From the NCBI RefSeq assembly GCF_020982545.1, contig NZ_JAJKLK010000003.1, forward strand, positions 1,364,001 to 1,428,000: a stretch of 64,000 nucleotides of DNA, read 5' to 3'. Under the pieces are notes generated by a model that saw only the letters and a program-made list of their open reading frames with translations, was not told the origin of the DNA and searched no databases. The number at the start of each line of letters is the position of its first letter. Position 1 is the first letter of the stretch. A program made the position numbers and the translations under genes. This DNA comes from Streptomyces sp. MNU76. Its GTDB lineage: Bacteria > Actinomycetota > Actinomycetes > Streptomycetales > Streptomycetaceae. Shown one piece after another: positions 50,415-58,051 of the stretch.

Positions 50415-51631
50415 TGAGCTCTCCCCGGCCCCCGCAAGGCCCTGTAGACGTCGTGATGGTCCGCAGCCGCGCCGACATGGATGACTTCATCAGGCTGCCC
50501 TACCGGCTGTACAGGGCCCACCCGCACTGGGTGGCCCCGCTCGAAGTGGAGCGGCGTCGGTTCCTCAACCCGCGCCGCAACCCCTACCTGCGCCAGAGCG
50601 ACGTCGGCCTTTTCGTGGCCCGCCGCGGCCGGGTGCCGGTGGGCCGGGTCGCGGCCATCATCGGCCCTGAAGGCACAGCCAGCCAGTGCCAGGGCCACGT
50701 GGGCTTCTTCGAGTGCATCGAAGACCCTGCCGTGGCGCGCTCCCTGTTGGAGCAGGCAGTGGCCTGGCTGCGGGAGCGGGACGCGCACACCGCGATCGGG
50801 CCGATGAACCCGAACATGCACCACGAGTGCGGACTGCTCGTCGAGGGCTTCGACGACACCCCCCTCATCGGCATGCCCTACAACCCTCCCTACTACGCGG
50901 ACCTGTTCACCGCGGGCGGCTTCTCCCCGGTCAAGGACCTGCTGTCGTGGCGGCTGTCCCCGACCAGCCGCAAGCTCACGGCGTGGGCCGGTTACGGCGG
51001 CATGCTGCGGCGCAAGCGCGGCCTGACGGTGCGGGCAGTGGACTGGCGCCGTTTCCGCAGTGAGTCCGATCTCGTGCGGGAGCTGTATCACGCGGGCTGG
51101 CAGGACAACTGGGGCTTCGCGCCGGCGACCGACGCGGAGTTCACTTACCTGGCTCGGCAGATCCGGCTGCTCGCCCCCACCGGCGTCCGCATCATCGAGC
51201 ACGAGGGAAGACCCGTCGGCTTCAGCGTCCTGCTGCCGGACTTCAACCAGGCCCTGGCGCCCGCTCAGGGGCACCTGACCCGCTACGGCTGGCCGATCGG
51301 GGCCTGGCGCGTGTGGCGGGGCCGCCGCGCTATCACCCGCGGCCGCGTGATGGCCCTGGGAGTCCCTCAAGGCAGCCGTGCCCAAGGAACCACGCTCGCC
51401 CTGATTGCCGACGCCGTGGACAGCGCCCTCATGCGTGGCTGGAACGACCTGGACGTCTCCTGGGTTCTGGAGGACAACGAGGCCGCCAACAAGCTGCTGG
51501 CCGCCCTCGGCGCCACGGTCCACAAACGCCACCGCCTGTACGCGCGCTGCGTGCGACACAGCGAGCCGTGCTCATGTCTGACGGCTCTTACCCATACTGC
51601 ACAGGAGGCTGTCCATGCCGCTCACGTATGA
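50414..51631 (+). CDS. bcerS: bacterial ceramide synthase-like GNAT acyltransferase
   Basis: A 405-residue protein of the GNAT-related group that includes Caulobacter bCerS, which N-acylates the sphingoid intermediate. Conserved blocks are DFIRLPYRLYRAHPHWVAPL (25-44), VGRVAAIIGPEGTA, VGFFECIEDPAV, and IGPMNPNMHHECGLLVEGFD (128-147), followed by MPYNPPYYADLFTAGGFSPV. The C-terminal GNAT half ends with a helix-strand unit (DLDVSWVLEDNEAANKLLAA). ATG 50414 overlaps the spt stop. The last 17 bases overlap the ACP start. As far as I recall, these features agree with the bCerS family. Confidence 0.8.
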   Translation: MSSPRPPQGPVDVVMVRSRADMDDFIRLPYRLYRAHPHWVAPLEVERRRFLNPRRNPYLRQSDVGLFVARRGRVPVGRVAAIIGPEGTASQCQGHVGFFECIEDPAVARSLLEQAVAWLRERDAHTAIGPMNPNMHHECGLLVEGFDDTPLIGMPYNPPYYADLFTAGGFSPVKDLLSWRLSPTSRKLTAWAGYGGMLRRKRGLTVRAVDWRRFRSESDLVRELYHAGWQDNWGFAPATDAEFTYLARQIRLLAPTGVRIIEHEGRPVGFSVLLPDFNQALAPAQGHLTRYGWPIGAWRVWRGRRAITRGRVMALGVPQGSRAQGTTLALIADAVDSALMRGWNDLDVSWVLEDNEAANKLLAALGATVHKRHRLYARCVRHSEPCSCLTALTHTAQEAVHAAHV

Positions 51632-51887
51632 CACCGTGGTCTCGATCCTCGCCGGAGTCACCGGGGTGGACGAGAAACAAATCACTCCGCAGAGCACGCT
51701 GCTGGACATCGAAATGGACTCACTGCTCCTCGTCGAATTCGCCGTCGTTCTCGCCGAGCGCCACGGAGTCGACCTGGCGGACGACCTGGACCTCGCACAG
51801 GGCTCCACCATCGCCGACTTGGTGCAAGCACTGGCCGAGCAGTCCTCGAACGCTGCGGTCGCCCCGTCCACTACGGCGGCGCAGTGA
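51615..51887 (+). CDS. acyl carrier protein
   Basis: A 90-residue ACP. The phosphopantetheine attachment site is S36 in IEMDSLLLVEF. The start is ATG 51615 behind AGGAGG. It lies inside the sphingolipid operon and probably carries the long acyl chain for SPT or bCerS, in the role of Caulobacter AcpR. The C-terminal 15 residues are a flexible Ser/Ala/Thr tail. Its stop overlaps the ketosynthase start (GTGA). Confidence 0.9.
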   Translation: MPLTYDTVVSILAGVTGVDEKQITPQSTLLDIEMDSLLLVEFAVVLAERHGVDLADDLDLAQGSTIADLVQALAEQSSNAAVAPSTTAAQ

Positions 51888-53113
51888 CCCGCGATGTCGC
51901 CGTCACGGGCATCGGAATGATCACACCGGCCGGCGTCGGCGCCAACGCGACCTGGCAGGGCCTGTGTTCAGGACAGTCCTTCAGCTCCGCCCACGATCCG
52001 CTCCTGACGGGGCTGCCGGTGGACCTCTCCTGCCCCGTTCGTGAATTCGACGCCTGCGATCACCTACCGCGGCGGACGGTGCGGCGTACCGATGCCTTCA
52101 CGCACTTCGCGCTGACCGCCGCCCAAGAGGCCGCCGCAGATGCCGGCCTCACACCAGCGGCGGCAGACCCCACCCGCATCGGCGTCGTCCTGGGGGTCGC
52201 CTCCGACAGTTTCACTGGCGTGGACAAAGTCTGCGACCGTCTCCGGAGCGGGGAACACCACTTGGTGTCCCCGTTGTTCCTGCCACGGATCCTGCCCAGC
52301 ATGGCCGCCGGAGAGATTGCCGCTCACCTTGACTACCGCGGCCCCAATTTCACTGTCACCAGTGCCTGCGCCTCTGGCGGTCACGCCATCGGCGTTGCCC
52401 GTGACCTCATCCGCGCAGGTACCTGCGATGTCGTGCTGGCCGGCGGTGCGGAATCCGGCCGCTCCCCTGTCACCGCCATCAGCTTTGCCCGCATGGGGGC
52501 GCTGTCCACCCGCCTGCACGATCCAGCTGGGGCCTCCCGCCCCTTCGACCGTGACCGCGACGGCTTCGTCCTGGGCGAAGGTGCCGCCGTCCTGGTGCTG
52601 GAGAACCTCGACCATGCCCGCGCCCGCGGTGCCGCCTTCCATGGCACCGTCGCCGGCTACGGCGCCTCTGCTGACGCCCATCATCCTGTCAACCCGCACT
52701 CCGACGGTCGTGGCCTGCAACAGGCCGTCATGACAGCCCTGTCCGATGCGTGCATGACGCCTGCCGACATCGATCACGCCAGTGCCCACGCGACCTCGAC
52801 TCAGGCCGGAGACATCGCCGAAGCACGCGCCCTGAACCGCATCTTCTCCGCCGCACCTCCGCCCGTCACAGCCCTCAAAGGCTCGATCGGACACGCCCTG
52901 GGGGCGGCAGCCGCCATCCAGGCCGCCAGCGCCCTGCTGACCCTCAAGCATCAGGCCATCCCACCCACAGCCAACCTCGACCATCAAGACGACGCCATCG
53001 ACCTCGACATCGTCCGCAAGGCCCCGAGGTCCGCGCGCCTGCGCACCGTGCTGACCACGGCGAGCGGATTCGGCGGAGCCAACGCCGCACTCATCCTGCG
53101 GGCCGCTGACTAG
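51884..53113 (+). CDS. beta-ketoacyl-ACP synthase (FabF-like)
   Basis: A 409-residue KAS II-type condensing enzyme. The active site is C162 (TSACASGGHA), H303 (SAHATSTQAGD; usually NAHGTST) and H338 (KGSIGHALGAA), plus the GFG block (SGFGGANAAL). GTG 51884 overlaps the ACP stop. It may extend the acyl chain on the dedicated ACP, or make an unusual fatty acid for the lipid. The N-to-S and G-to-A changes next to the first His may alter its activity. It is the last gene before a strong terminator. Confidence 0.85.
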   Translation: MTRDVAVTGIGMITPAGVGANATWQGLCSGQSFSSAHDPLLTGLPVDLSCPVREFDACDHLPRRTVRRTDAFTHFALTAAQEAAADAGLTPAAADPTRIGVVLGVASDSFTGVDKVCDRLRSGEHHLVSPLFLPRILPSMAAGEIAAHLDYRGPNFTVTSACASGGHAIGVARDLIRAGTCDVVLAGGAESGRSPVTAISFARMGALSTRLHDPAGASRPFDRDRDGFVLGEGAAVLVLENLDHARARGAAFHGTVAGYGASADAHHPVNPHSDGRGLQQAVMTALSDACMTPADIDHASAHATSTQAGDIAEARALNRIFSAAPPPVTALKGSIGHALGAAAAIQAASALLTLKHQAIPPTANLDHQDDAIDLDIVRKAPRSARLRTVLTTASGFGGANAALILRAAD

Positions 53114-53148
53114 CGACCGCAGTCTGGTACGTGCCAGAGGGGAATAAT

Positions 53149-53189
53149 CGTTGTGGGGCCGCCCCGGTCAGCGGGGCGGCCCCACAACG
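53149..53189. terminator. bidirectional terminator, 18-bp stem
   Basis: CGTTGTGGGGCCGCCCCG and its exact complement surround GTCAG. The stops of the convergent ketosynthase and methyltransferase-like genes lie just outside. The stem is exceptionally stable. Confidence 0.9.
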
Positions 53190-53193
53190 TGTT

Positions 53194-53985
53194 TCAGGCG
53201 GCGGTGCCGCCGAGGTATGTGCGGACGATGAACGGCTTCTCCCGCACAAAGTAGAAGACGTAGATCAGTACCTGGAACACGGCCACGCACACCAGCCCCG
53301 CCACCGACCGGTAGCACAGCGCCACGCCGTAGCCGTGCAGGTTGCCCACCCCGTACATCGGGTTACGCAGCCAGCGGTAGGGCCCGCGGACGACGTAGCC
53401 GTCCGTCGCAGTGGCCCGGCCCAGGAACATGTCCCGGCAGTAGTAGGTGTTCAGGCCGGTCAGCCAGGTCGCCCACAGCTTCGTGCCGAAGCCCACGATG
53501 CCCAGCACCACGCCCAGCACCACCCACAGACCTTCGACGCCCACTTCGGGCAACTGGCCGGGGAAGGCCGCCATCAGCAACCCCTGGCACAAGCCTTGCT
53601 GCAGAAACAGCAGCCCCAGCACGAAGTCGAACCCTTCGACCGCCCGCGCCTCACCGACGGCATGGGTGAAGCGGCGGGCAACCGTCGTGTCCAGCACAGC
53701 AATCAGGCCGCCGTAGTACAGAACCGCGATCACCACCGCGTACGCGACCGCTGCCCATCGCACCGCGCCGCTGCCCGCAGCGGCGCGGAACTGCTGCTCC
53801 GCCGCGAAACCGGCAGCCACCACGCACGCCCAGACCAAGGCGCGCAGCACACGGCGTTCGGGCTGGTCCAGGCGCAGCCCGGACATACCGATGACCGCGA
53901 CCGCCAGCTGCCCCAGCCCCTTCCGTGCCGCGTGGAGCGACGGCGCGCCCGCAGGTGCCGGCGCCAGCTCGGTGGTCTCAGCCAT
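53194..53985 (-). CDS. PEMT/ICMT-like membrane methyltransferase
   Basis: A 263-residue membrane protein with about six hydrophobic segments (LRALVWACVVAAGFAAEQ, AVAYAVVIAVLYYGGLIAVL, VLGVVLGIVGFGTKLWATWL). The C-terminal motif GYVVRGPYRWLRNPMYGVGN, followed later by REKPFIVRTYLG, is that of the phospholipid/isoprenylcysteine methyltransferase family, which binds S-adenosylmethionine with the GPYxxxRNPxY and Glu-Glu or Arg-Glu parts. ATG 53985 overlaps the cerR stop by 8 bases. It may modify the ceramide head group or chain. Methyl transfer is inferred from the family. Confidence 0.75.
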   Translation of the reverse strand: MAETTELAPAPAGAPSLHAARKGLGQLAVAVIGMSGLRLDQPERRVLRALVWACVVAAGFAAEQQFRAAAGSGAVRWAAVAYAVVIAVLYYGGLIAVLDTTVARRFTHAVGEARAVEGFDFVLGLLFLQQGLCQGLLMAAFPGQLPEVGVEGLWVVLGVVLGIVGFGTKLWATWLTGLNTYYCRDMFLGRATATDGYVVRGPYRWLRNPMYGVGNLHGYGVALCYRSVAGLVCVAVFQVLIYVFYFVREKPFIVRTYLGGTAA

Positions 53986-54982
53986 GAAGCATCTCCTTGA
54001 AAGCCTCTCGCAGTCCGTCCTCAAGCCCCACCCGGGCCTGGAACCCGAAATCCCTGTACGCATGGTCCGAACTGGCAGTCCACGAGCCGGCCACCGCCTC
54101 GCGCGCCTTGTCCCGGTTGAACACCGGCACCTCGCCCCGCAACCGTCCGACCGCCTCACTCACCACACCGGCCGCCCGCACCACGGCCGACGGCACAGGC
54201 AGCACCAGCGGCCTGCCGCAGCCCAGCACCGCACCAGCCGTCCGCACCAGGTCAGCCAGGGTGTACTCAACGCCGTCGCACAGGTGATAGACGCCGCTGT
54301 GGAGCTCATCCGGACCGGCGGTACGCCCCTGCAAGCCCGCGGCGATCAGCCCGTCGCACAGATCGTCCACGTACAGCACCGAGTAGACGCGGGCCGCCGG
54401 GCCTGGCCGCAGCGCCACCCGCGACCGGGCCGTCGCAGCCAGATGCGGTACGAACGCCACATCACCCGGCCCGTACACGATCGGCGGACGCACGATGACG
54501 GTCGGCACTCGCTCCGCGAAGCGCCGCGCCTCCCGCTCCCCGGCCAACTTGCTGGCCCCGTACGACGACACCGGGCAGGGCGGGTCCTCCGCACGCCGCG
54601 CCCGCCGCTGCCCGAGGACCGGACCAGCAGCCGCCAGCGACGAGCACACGACCAGCCGCGGCGGCGCTCCCGACGTCGCCAGCACGCCTGCCAGTACCCC
54701 CGTCGCCACCGTGTTGGCCACTCTGAAGCCGGCACGCGATCCGGCTCGTACCGCGGCCGCCAGGTGCATCACCACATCCGCGCCCGAGACCGCCTCCGCG
54801 ACCCCCGAGCCTGTGACCAGGTCCACCACGGCAACATCGACCGGACAGCCGTCCAGCACCCGCCGATCGGACTGCGGCCGCACCAGTGCTGTCACTCGGC
54901 CACCGCACTCGACGATCCGGCGGCACAGGTGTCGGCCCACGAACCCCGTGGCCCCAGTGACCGCCACGCATATTCCGCTCAT
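53978..54982 (-). CDS. cerR: ceramide-pathway short-chain dehydrogenase (CerR-like)
   Basis: A 334-residue NAD(P)-dependent extended SDR. The cofactor motif TGATGFVG is at residues 9-16, and the catalytic S114/S115 and Y141-x3-K145 (YGASK) are in place. It would reduce the keto group of the 3-ketosphinganine or ketoceramide intermediate, as CerR does in Caulobacter. ATG 54982 is chosen. A GTG at 55039 is in frame but falls within a non-coding repeat shared with the desaturase promoter, so it is unlikely to be the start. Confidence 0.8.
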   Translation of the reverse strand: MSGICVAVTGATGFVGRHLCRRIVECGGRVTALVRPQSDRRVLDGCPVDVAVVDLVTGSGVAEAVSGADVVMHLAAAVRAGSRAGFRVANTVATGVLAGVLATSGAPPRLVVCSSLAAAGPVLGQRRARRAEDPPCPVSSYGASKLAGEREARRFAERVPTVIVRPPIVYGPGDVAFVPHLAATARSRVALRPGPAARVYSVLYVDDLCDGLIAAGLQGRTAGPDELHSGVYHLCDGVEYTLADLVRTAGAVLGCGRPLVLPVPSAVVRAAGVVSEAVGRLRGEVPVFNRDKAREAVAGSWTASSDHAYRDFGFQARVGLEDGLREAFKEMLHG

Positions 54983-55001
54983 GTCCGGCCGCACAAATGG
55001 C

Positions 55002-55132
55002 CGCTCTGCCTCGCAAGATGGGTTGATCGAGATCGTCACGCATGCACGCTAGAGGGCACATCCCCCATTCAGCGCAATAAAGGCCGCTTATAGCGCAATC
55101 TCCACCCAGACGAATGACCACCATCCCTGGGT
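55002..55132 (-). promoter_or_regulatory. shared upstream element, copy 1 (cerR operon)
   Basis: About 125 bp here match 56457-56583 with roughly 80% identity, in the same orientation relative to the downstream gene. Within it, on the minus strand, ATTGCGCT occurs twice exactly 21 bases apart (two helical turns), followed by GGGGGA and CCCTCTAGCGTGCATGCGTG. This looks like a promoter with a dimer-binding operator. Confidence 0.65.
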
Positions 55133-55285
55133 CCTGACCAGTCAGGATCACCGAGGCAGAAGCAGTACACGACACCGGCCAACAGATGCCGTCACGCGTT
55201 ACGTCGGTGCGGGTCTGGTGCCTGTTCGAGGGTAGTCGGCGCACGCGCTGCCGGGGCGCCGACAACAACCTTGCTGAACGCGCTG

Positions 55286-56275
55286 CTAAACCACCGGAGT
55301 TCGGCTATCAGCGCGCGCCTCATCCGCGGCCGCCCTGCGATCCTCCATGCGGCGGACGGTGCGATCCAAAAACGTCATCATCGAGGCGATGCGTTCTCTG
55401 GCCTGCTCGGCAGACGAGCTGAGGTTCGGGCGGTCCATGACGCCGAGCGATCGCAGGAGGGGCTTGAGAACGTCGTCCCGGTAAATCTTCAGGTCGTACC
55501 AGCCTGCGGCAGCCACCTCGTTGGACAGCCTCGTAACCTCCGGAAGATCCCGAGCCGGCATGGCAAAGTGCCGCACAGTGCGGGACAGGGCGTTCATCGC
55601 GGCGTCTGGTCTGAAGTCGAGCAGGGCGCGGAACAGGTCGCGATAGAACAGCATATGGAGGTTCTCGTCCTGGGCGACCCGGGTGAAAAGACGCTCGCAG
55701 ACGGGCTCGCCGCAGTTGGCCGCTGTGGAACGGTGGGCTACCCGGGTGGCCAGTTCTTGCACCATCACATAGGCCAGCCCCTCCTCCTGTGTCGGACGCT
55801 CCGGTGCCACCGTCGCCATGTGCTGCATGCGCAGACGCTCCAGGGCTACCGGGTCGAGCGCCCGGGTGGCGTGGGCGTACGCGCGCATTACCGTGGCGTG
55901 CCGATCCTCCTCCGCAGCCCACCGGTGCGCCCATTCACGCCAGGCCGGAGCGTGCCCGATCGACTCCAGGCTTTGGAAATAGGACGGAAGATTATCCTCG
56001 GTGAGGATGCTGAGCATCAGCACCGACCGCGCGGTGGGCGCCAGTGCCGACTGGGCTTCCTGCCAGGGGATGCCATCAAGCGGGCCGTCGAAGTCACGCC
56101 CTTGGCCCCACGGCACGTATTGATGCGGGAACCACTCCCGCGAAGTACGCAGGTGCCGGTCGAGCAGTTGCTCAACAACGGGTTCCAAGTCCATGAGCCA
56201 GCCAGGCTCATGGCCGCTCGCCACTGGGGCGGTGTCAGTCACAGTGATCTCCTGAGGGTTGTTAAGCGTCGTCAT
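55286..56275 (-). CDS. acyl-ACP desaturase (DesA-like)
   Basis: A 329-residue soluble diiron desaturase, similar to mycobacterial DesA1/DesA2 and plant stearoyl-ACP desaturases. Iron ligands are E93 (LTEDNLPSYF), E123 and H126 (AEEDRHATVM), E174 (MVQELATRV), and E204 and H207 (AQDENLHMLFY). It would introduce a double bond, or a related oxidation, into an ACP-bound acyl chain. Because its promoter element is shared with the cerR operon, it probably acts on the sphingolipid acyl or sphingoid chain. ATG 56275 is the start. Confidence 0.85.
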   Translation of the reverse strand: MTTLNNPQEITVTDTAPVASGHEPGWLMDLEPVVEQLLDRHLRTSREWFPHQYVPWGQGRDFDGPLDGIPWQEAQSALAPTARSVLMLSILTEDNLPSYFQSLESIGHAPAWREWAHRWAAEEDRHATVMRAYAHATRALDPVALERLRMQHMATVAPERPTQEEGLAYVMVQELATRVAHRSTAANCGEPVCERLFTRVAQDENLHMLFYRDLFRALLDFRPDAAMNALSRTVRHFAMPARDLPEVTRLSNEVAAAGWYDLKIYRDDVLKPLLRSLGVMDRPNLSSSAEQARERIASMMTFLDRTVRRMEDRRAAADEARADSRTPVV

Positions 56276-57050
56276 GGGCTGATCGCAGAGCCGGTCTTGG
56301 CTCCATGAGAGGGACTGGGCCTAGTCGACCGCAGGGAAGGGCTGGATCCGCCTCCCTGTGACCGGGGCGTCGGGGCGACGGGCTGCCCCGTCAAACCTGC
56401 GGCGTCGTACGGACATGGTGTGTCAGGTATTGGTGCCGTCCGGGGGCACGGACGACCGCTCCGCCTCACGAGGTGGGTTGATCGAAGTCGTCACGCATGC
56501 ACGCTAGAGGGCGCGTCCCCCATTTAGCGCAACGAAAGCCGCTCAGGACCCAATCACCACCCAGACGAATGACCATTACCCCCGAGGCCCTCACCAGCGG
56601 GAAACGCAGTATGCGACTGCCGGGTGTGGCTGTGATCGCGGGCCCACAACCCGCCGCGCCGTGTCTTCTGCCGTGGCTCTCTACATTCGTACGGCCGACG
56701 ATCTACGCTGCTGAGGCAGGTGCGGACGCAGGGTACGGGCCGCTGACTTCCATTACTTTGTTTTGCTGTAGCGAATCGCTTGAGGAAAGTGGTCAACCTG
56801 CCCTACCGCAGAGGGAGCGGTTATGCGGGATAGGAAGTCATTCCGTACCGCAAACGATCGTCGGGGTGTGCTGACACGTCAGGCAGCCCAGGACCATCCG
56901 ACGCCGGCGCAGAAACTGGGACCGATCGATACGGGATACCGCCGCGTCGGACCGCTCAACGCCACCTGGACCGCGACTGATAGACGCCGGCATGTGCTTC
57001 CCATGACTCGTTCGGGTGATCTCTAGGGATGCGGTTGTGATCGCCGCAGA
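56276..57050. other. long intergenic region with regulatory repeat
   Basis: This 775-bp stretch has no convincing gene. It holds the second copy of the shared upstream element (56457-56583) and AT-richer DNA near 56740-56780 that may contain further promoters. Confidence 0.5.
56457..56583 (-). promoter_or_regulatory. shared upstream element, copy 2 (desaturase)
   Basis: This copy keeps the GGTCATTCGTCTGGGTGG, TTGCGCTAAATGGGGGA and GCCCTCTAGCGTGCATGCGT blocks (minus strand); the upstream half-site of the 21-base direct repeat is diverged to ATTGGGTC. It lies about 180 bases before the desaturase start, leaving a long leader. Confidence 0.65.
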
Positions 57051-57482
57051 TCACGGTAGGTGGGGCGAGGGGCGAGGCAGGGCGCGGACGTTCGTGGTTT
57101 CCGCACCTTGTCCGGAAAGCGCGGCGTTCTCATGGGCGAGCAAGTTGAGGACGGTCGCGTAAGTGTGGAGGCGGGTTTCCAGGAATCGGCAGTGTGCCTG
57201 GAGCTCTGCGTGCTTCTTCTGGAGTTCGGTGAGGGCGTCCGTGGCCTGGGAGTCTGCCGCCCTCTGCGTTTCTGCCTGGGTGACGTGGGCTTGGAAGAGG
57301 TCCCTAAGATCGAGGTGTTGATGGGTCAGGTGCCATCGTTTGACGTTGGCCTCGATGGCGAGTTGGGAGACATTGAGTCGGCCGCTGGATCGTTGGGGCT
57401 TGCCGGCGAAGAGCCGGTTCATCGCGGTGATGATCGCTCGCCGGACCGGGTCGGTCTCGTTCTCGATCGAGAACTTGGTCAT
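57051..57482 (-). CDS. TnpC-like coiled-coil protein
   Basis: A 143-residue protein: a helix-turn-helix-like start (DPVRRAIITAMNRLFAGKPQ, LNVSQLAIEANVKRWHLTHQ) and a coiled coil (ATDALTELQKKHAELQAHCR, FLETRLHTYATVLNLLAHEN). This is the form of TnpC/DUF6262-type partners that accompany paired tyrosine recombinases in Tn554-like elements. ATG 57482 overlaps the upstream stop (ATGA). It is the last gene of the recombinase operon. Confidence 0.7.
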   Translation of the reverse strand: MTKFSIENETDPVRRAIITAMNRLFAGKPQRSSGRLNVSQLAIEANVKRWHLTHQHLDLRDLFQAHVTQAETQRAADSQATDALTELQKKHAELQAHCRFLETRLHTYATVLNLLAHENAALSGQGAETTNVRALPRPSPHLP

Positions 57483-58051
57483 CGCTGTCCGCGTTCCTTC
57501 TCGTGAGCGTCGATGATCTTCTTGAGGCGGGTCAGTTCGTGCCGCTCACGGGCGTGGCGAATCGGCGGGGCCAGCGGATCGTCCACGATCTCGGCGAGGT
57601 CTCGCGCGTGCTGTTTCACGTGTTCGATGTCGCGGTCGGTACGGGCGAGGTTGACGCACTTGGGCTGGCAGTCGTCGGTGTCTGGGGTGACCATCGGGGC
57701 GTCGGCCGTTCCGCGGAGTTGGCAGGCCGCGGTCTGCGGGTTGAGGACGCAGGTCATTCCCATGCCGTGATGGATCTGCAGGAGTTGGTTGCCCAGGAGG
57801 TCGCGGGCCTGGCGGTCGCTGGTCAGGACGCGGCCGGCGAACTCGCGGCTGGCTGCGGTGACTCGGTAGCGGTAGGCGTCGGCGGCAGGTCCGCTGACGT
57901 GCTCGCCGTGGCTGAGGGCCTGCTCGTCTTCGGCCAGGCCCTCCAGTCGGTAGAGCCAGTCCTCGAAGGCGTACTCGTCAAGGAACCCGGACTCGTAGCT
58001 GCCTAATGGTGCAGTCGGGTATTGGAACTGTCCGAATGCATGCCTGATCAC
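57479..58051 (-). CDS. detached C-terminal domain of a TnpB-like recombinase
   Basis: A 190-residue protein that resembles the part of long Tn554-TnpB-type recombinases after the catalytic Tyr: YESGFLDEYAFEDWLYRLEG, a helical core, then TCVLNPQTAACQL and DDCQPKCVNLARTDRDIEHV, with paired Cys. It lacks the catalytic domain. GTG 58051 overlaps the DUF3626 stop (GTGA). The neighbouring recombinase at 62859-64000 ends without such a domain, so this fragment may have been split off by insertion of the intervening genes. The C residues could bind metal. Confidence 0.6.
   Translation of the reverse strand: MIRHAFGQFQYPTAPLGSYESGFLDEYAFEDWLYRLEGLAEDEQALSHGEHVSGPAADAYRYRVTAASREFAGRVLTSDRQARDLLGNQLLQIHHGMGMTCVLNPQTAACQLRGTADAPMVTPDTDDCQPKCVNLARTDRDIEHVKQHARDLAEIVDDPLAPPIRHARERHELTRLKKIIDAHEKERGQR

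Noticed and set aside
54983..55039. GTG 55039 as start of the SDR gene
   Set aside because: It falls in the repeated upstream element, whose second copy is non-coding; ATG 54982 places the Rossmann motif at the normal distance from the N-terminus.
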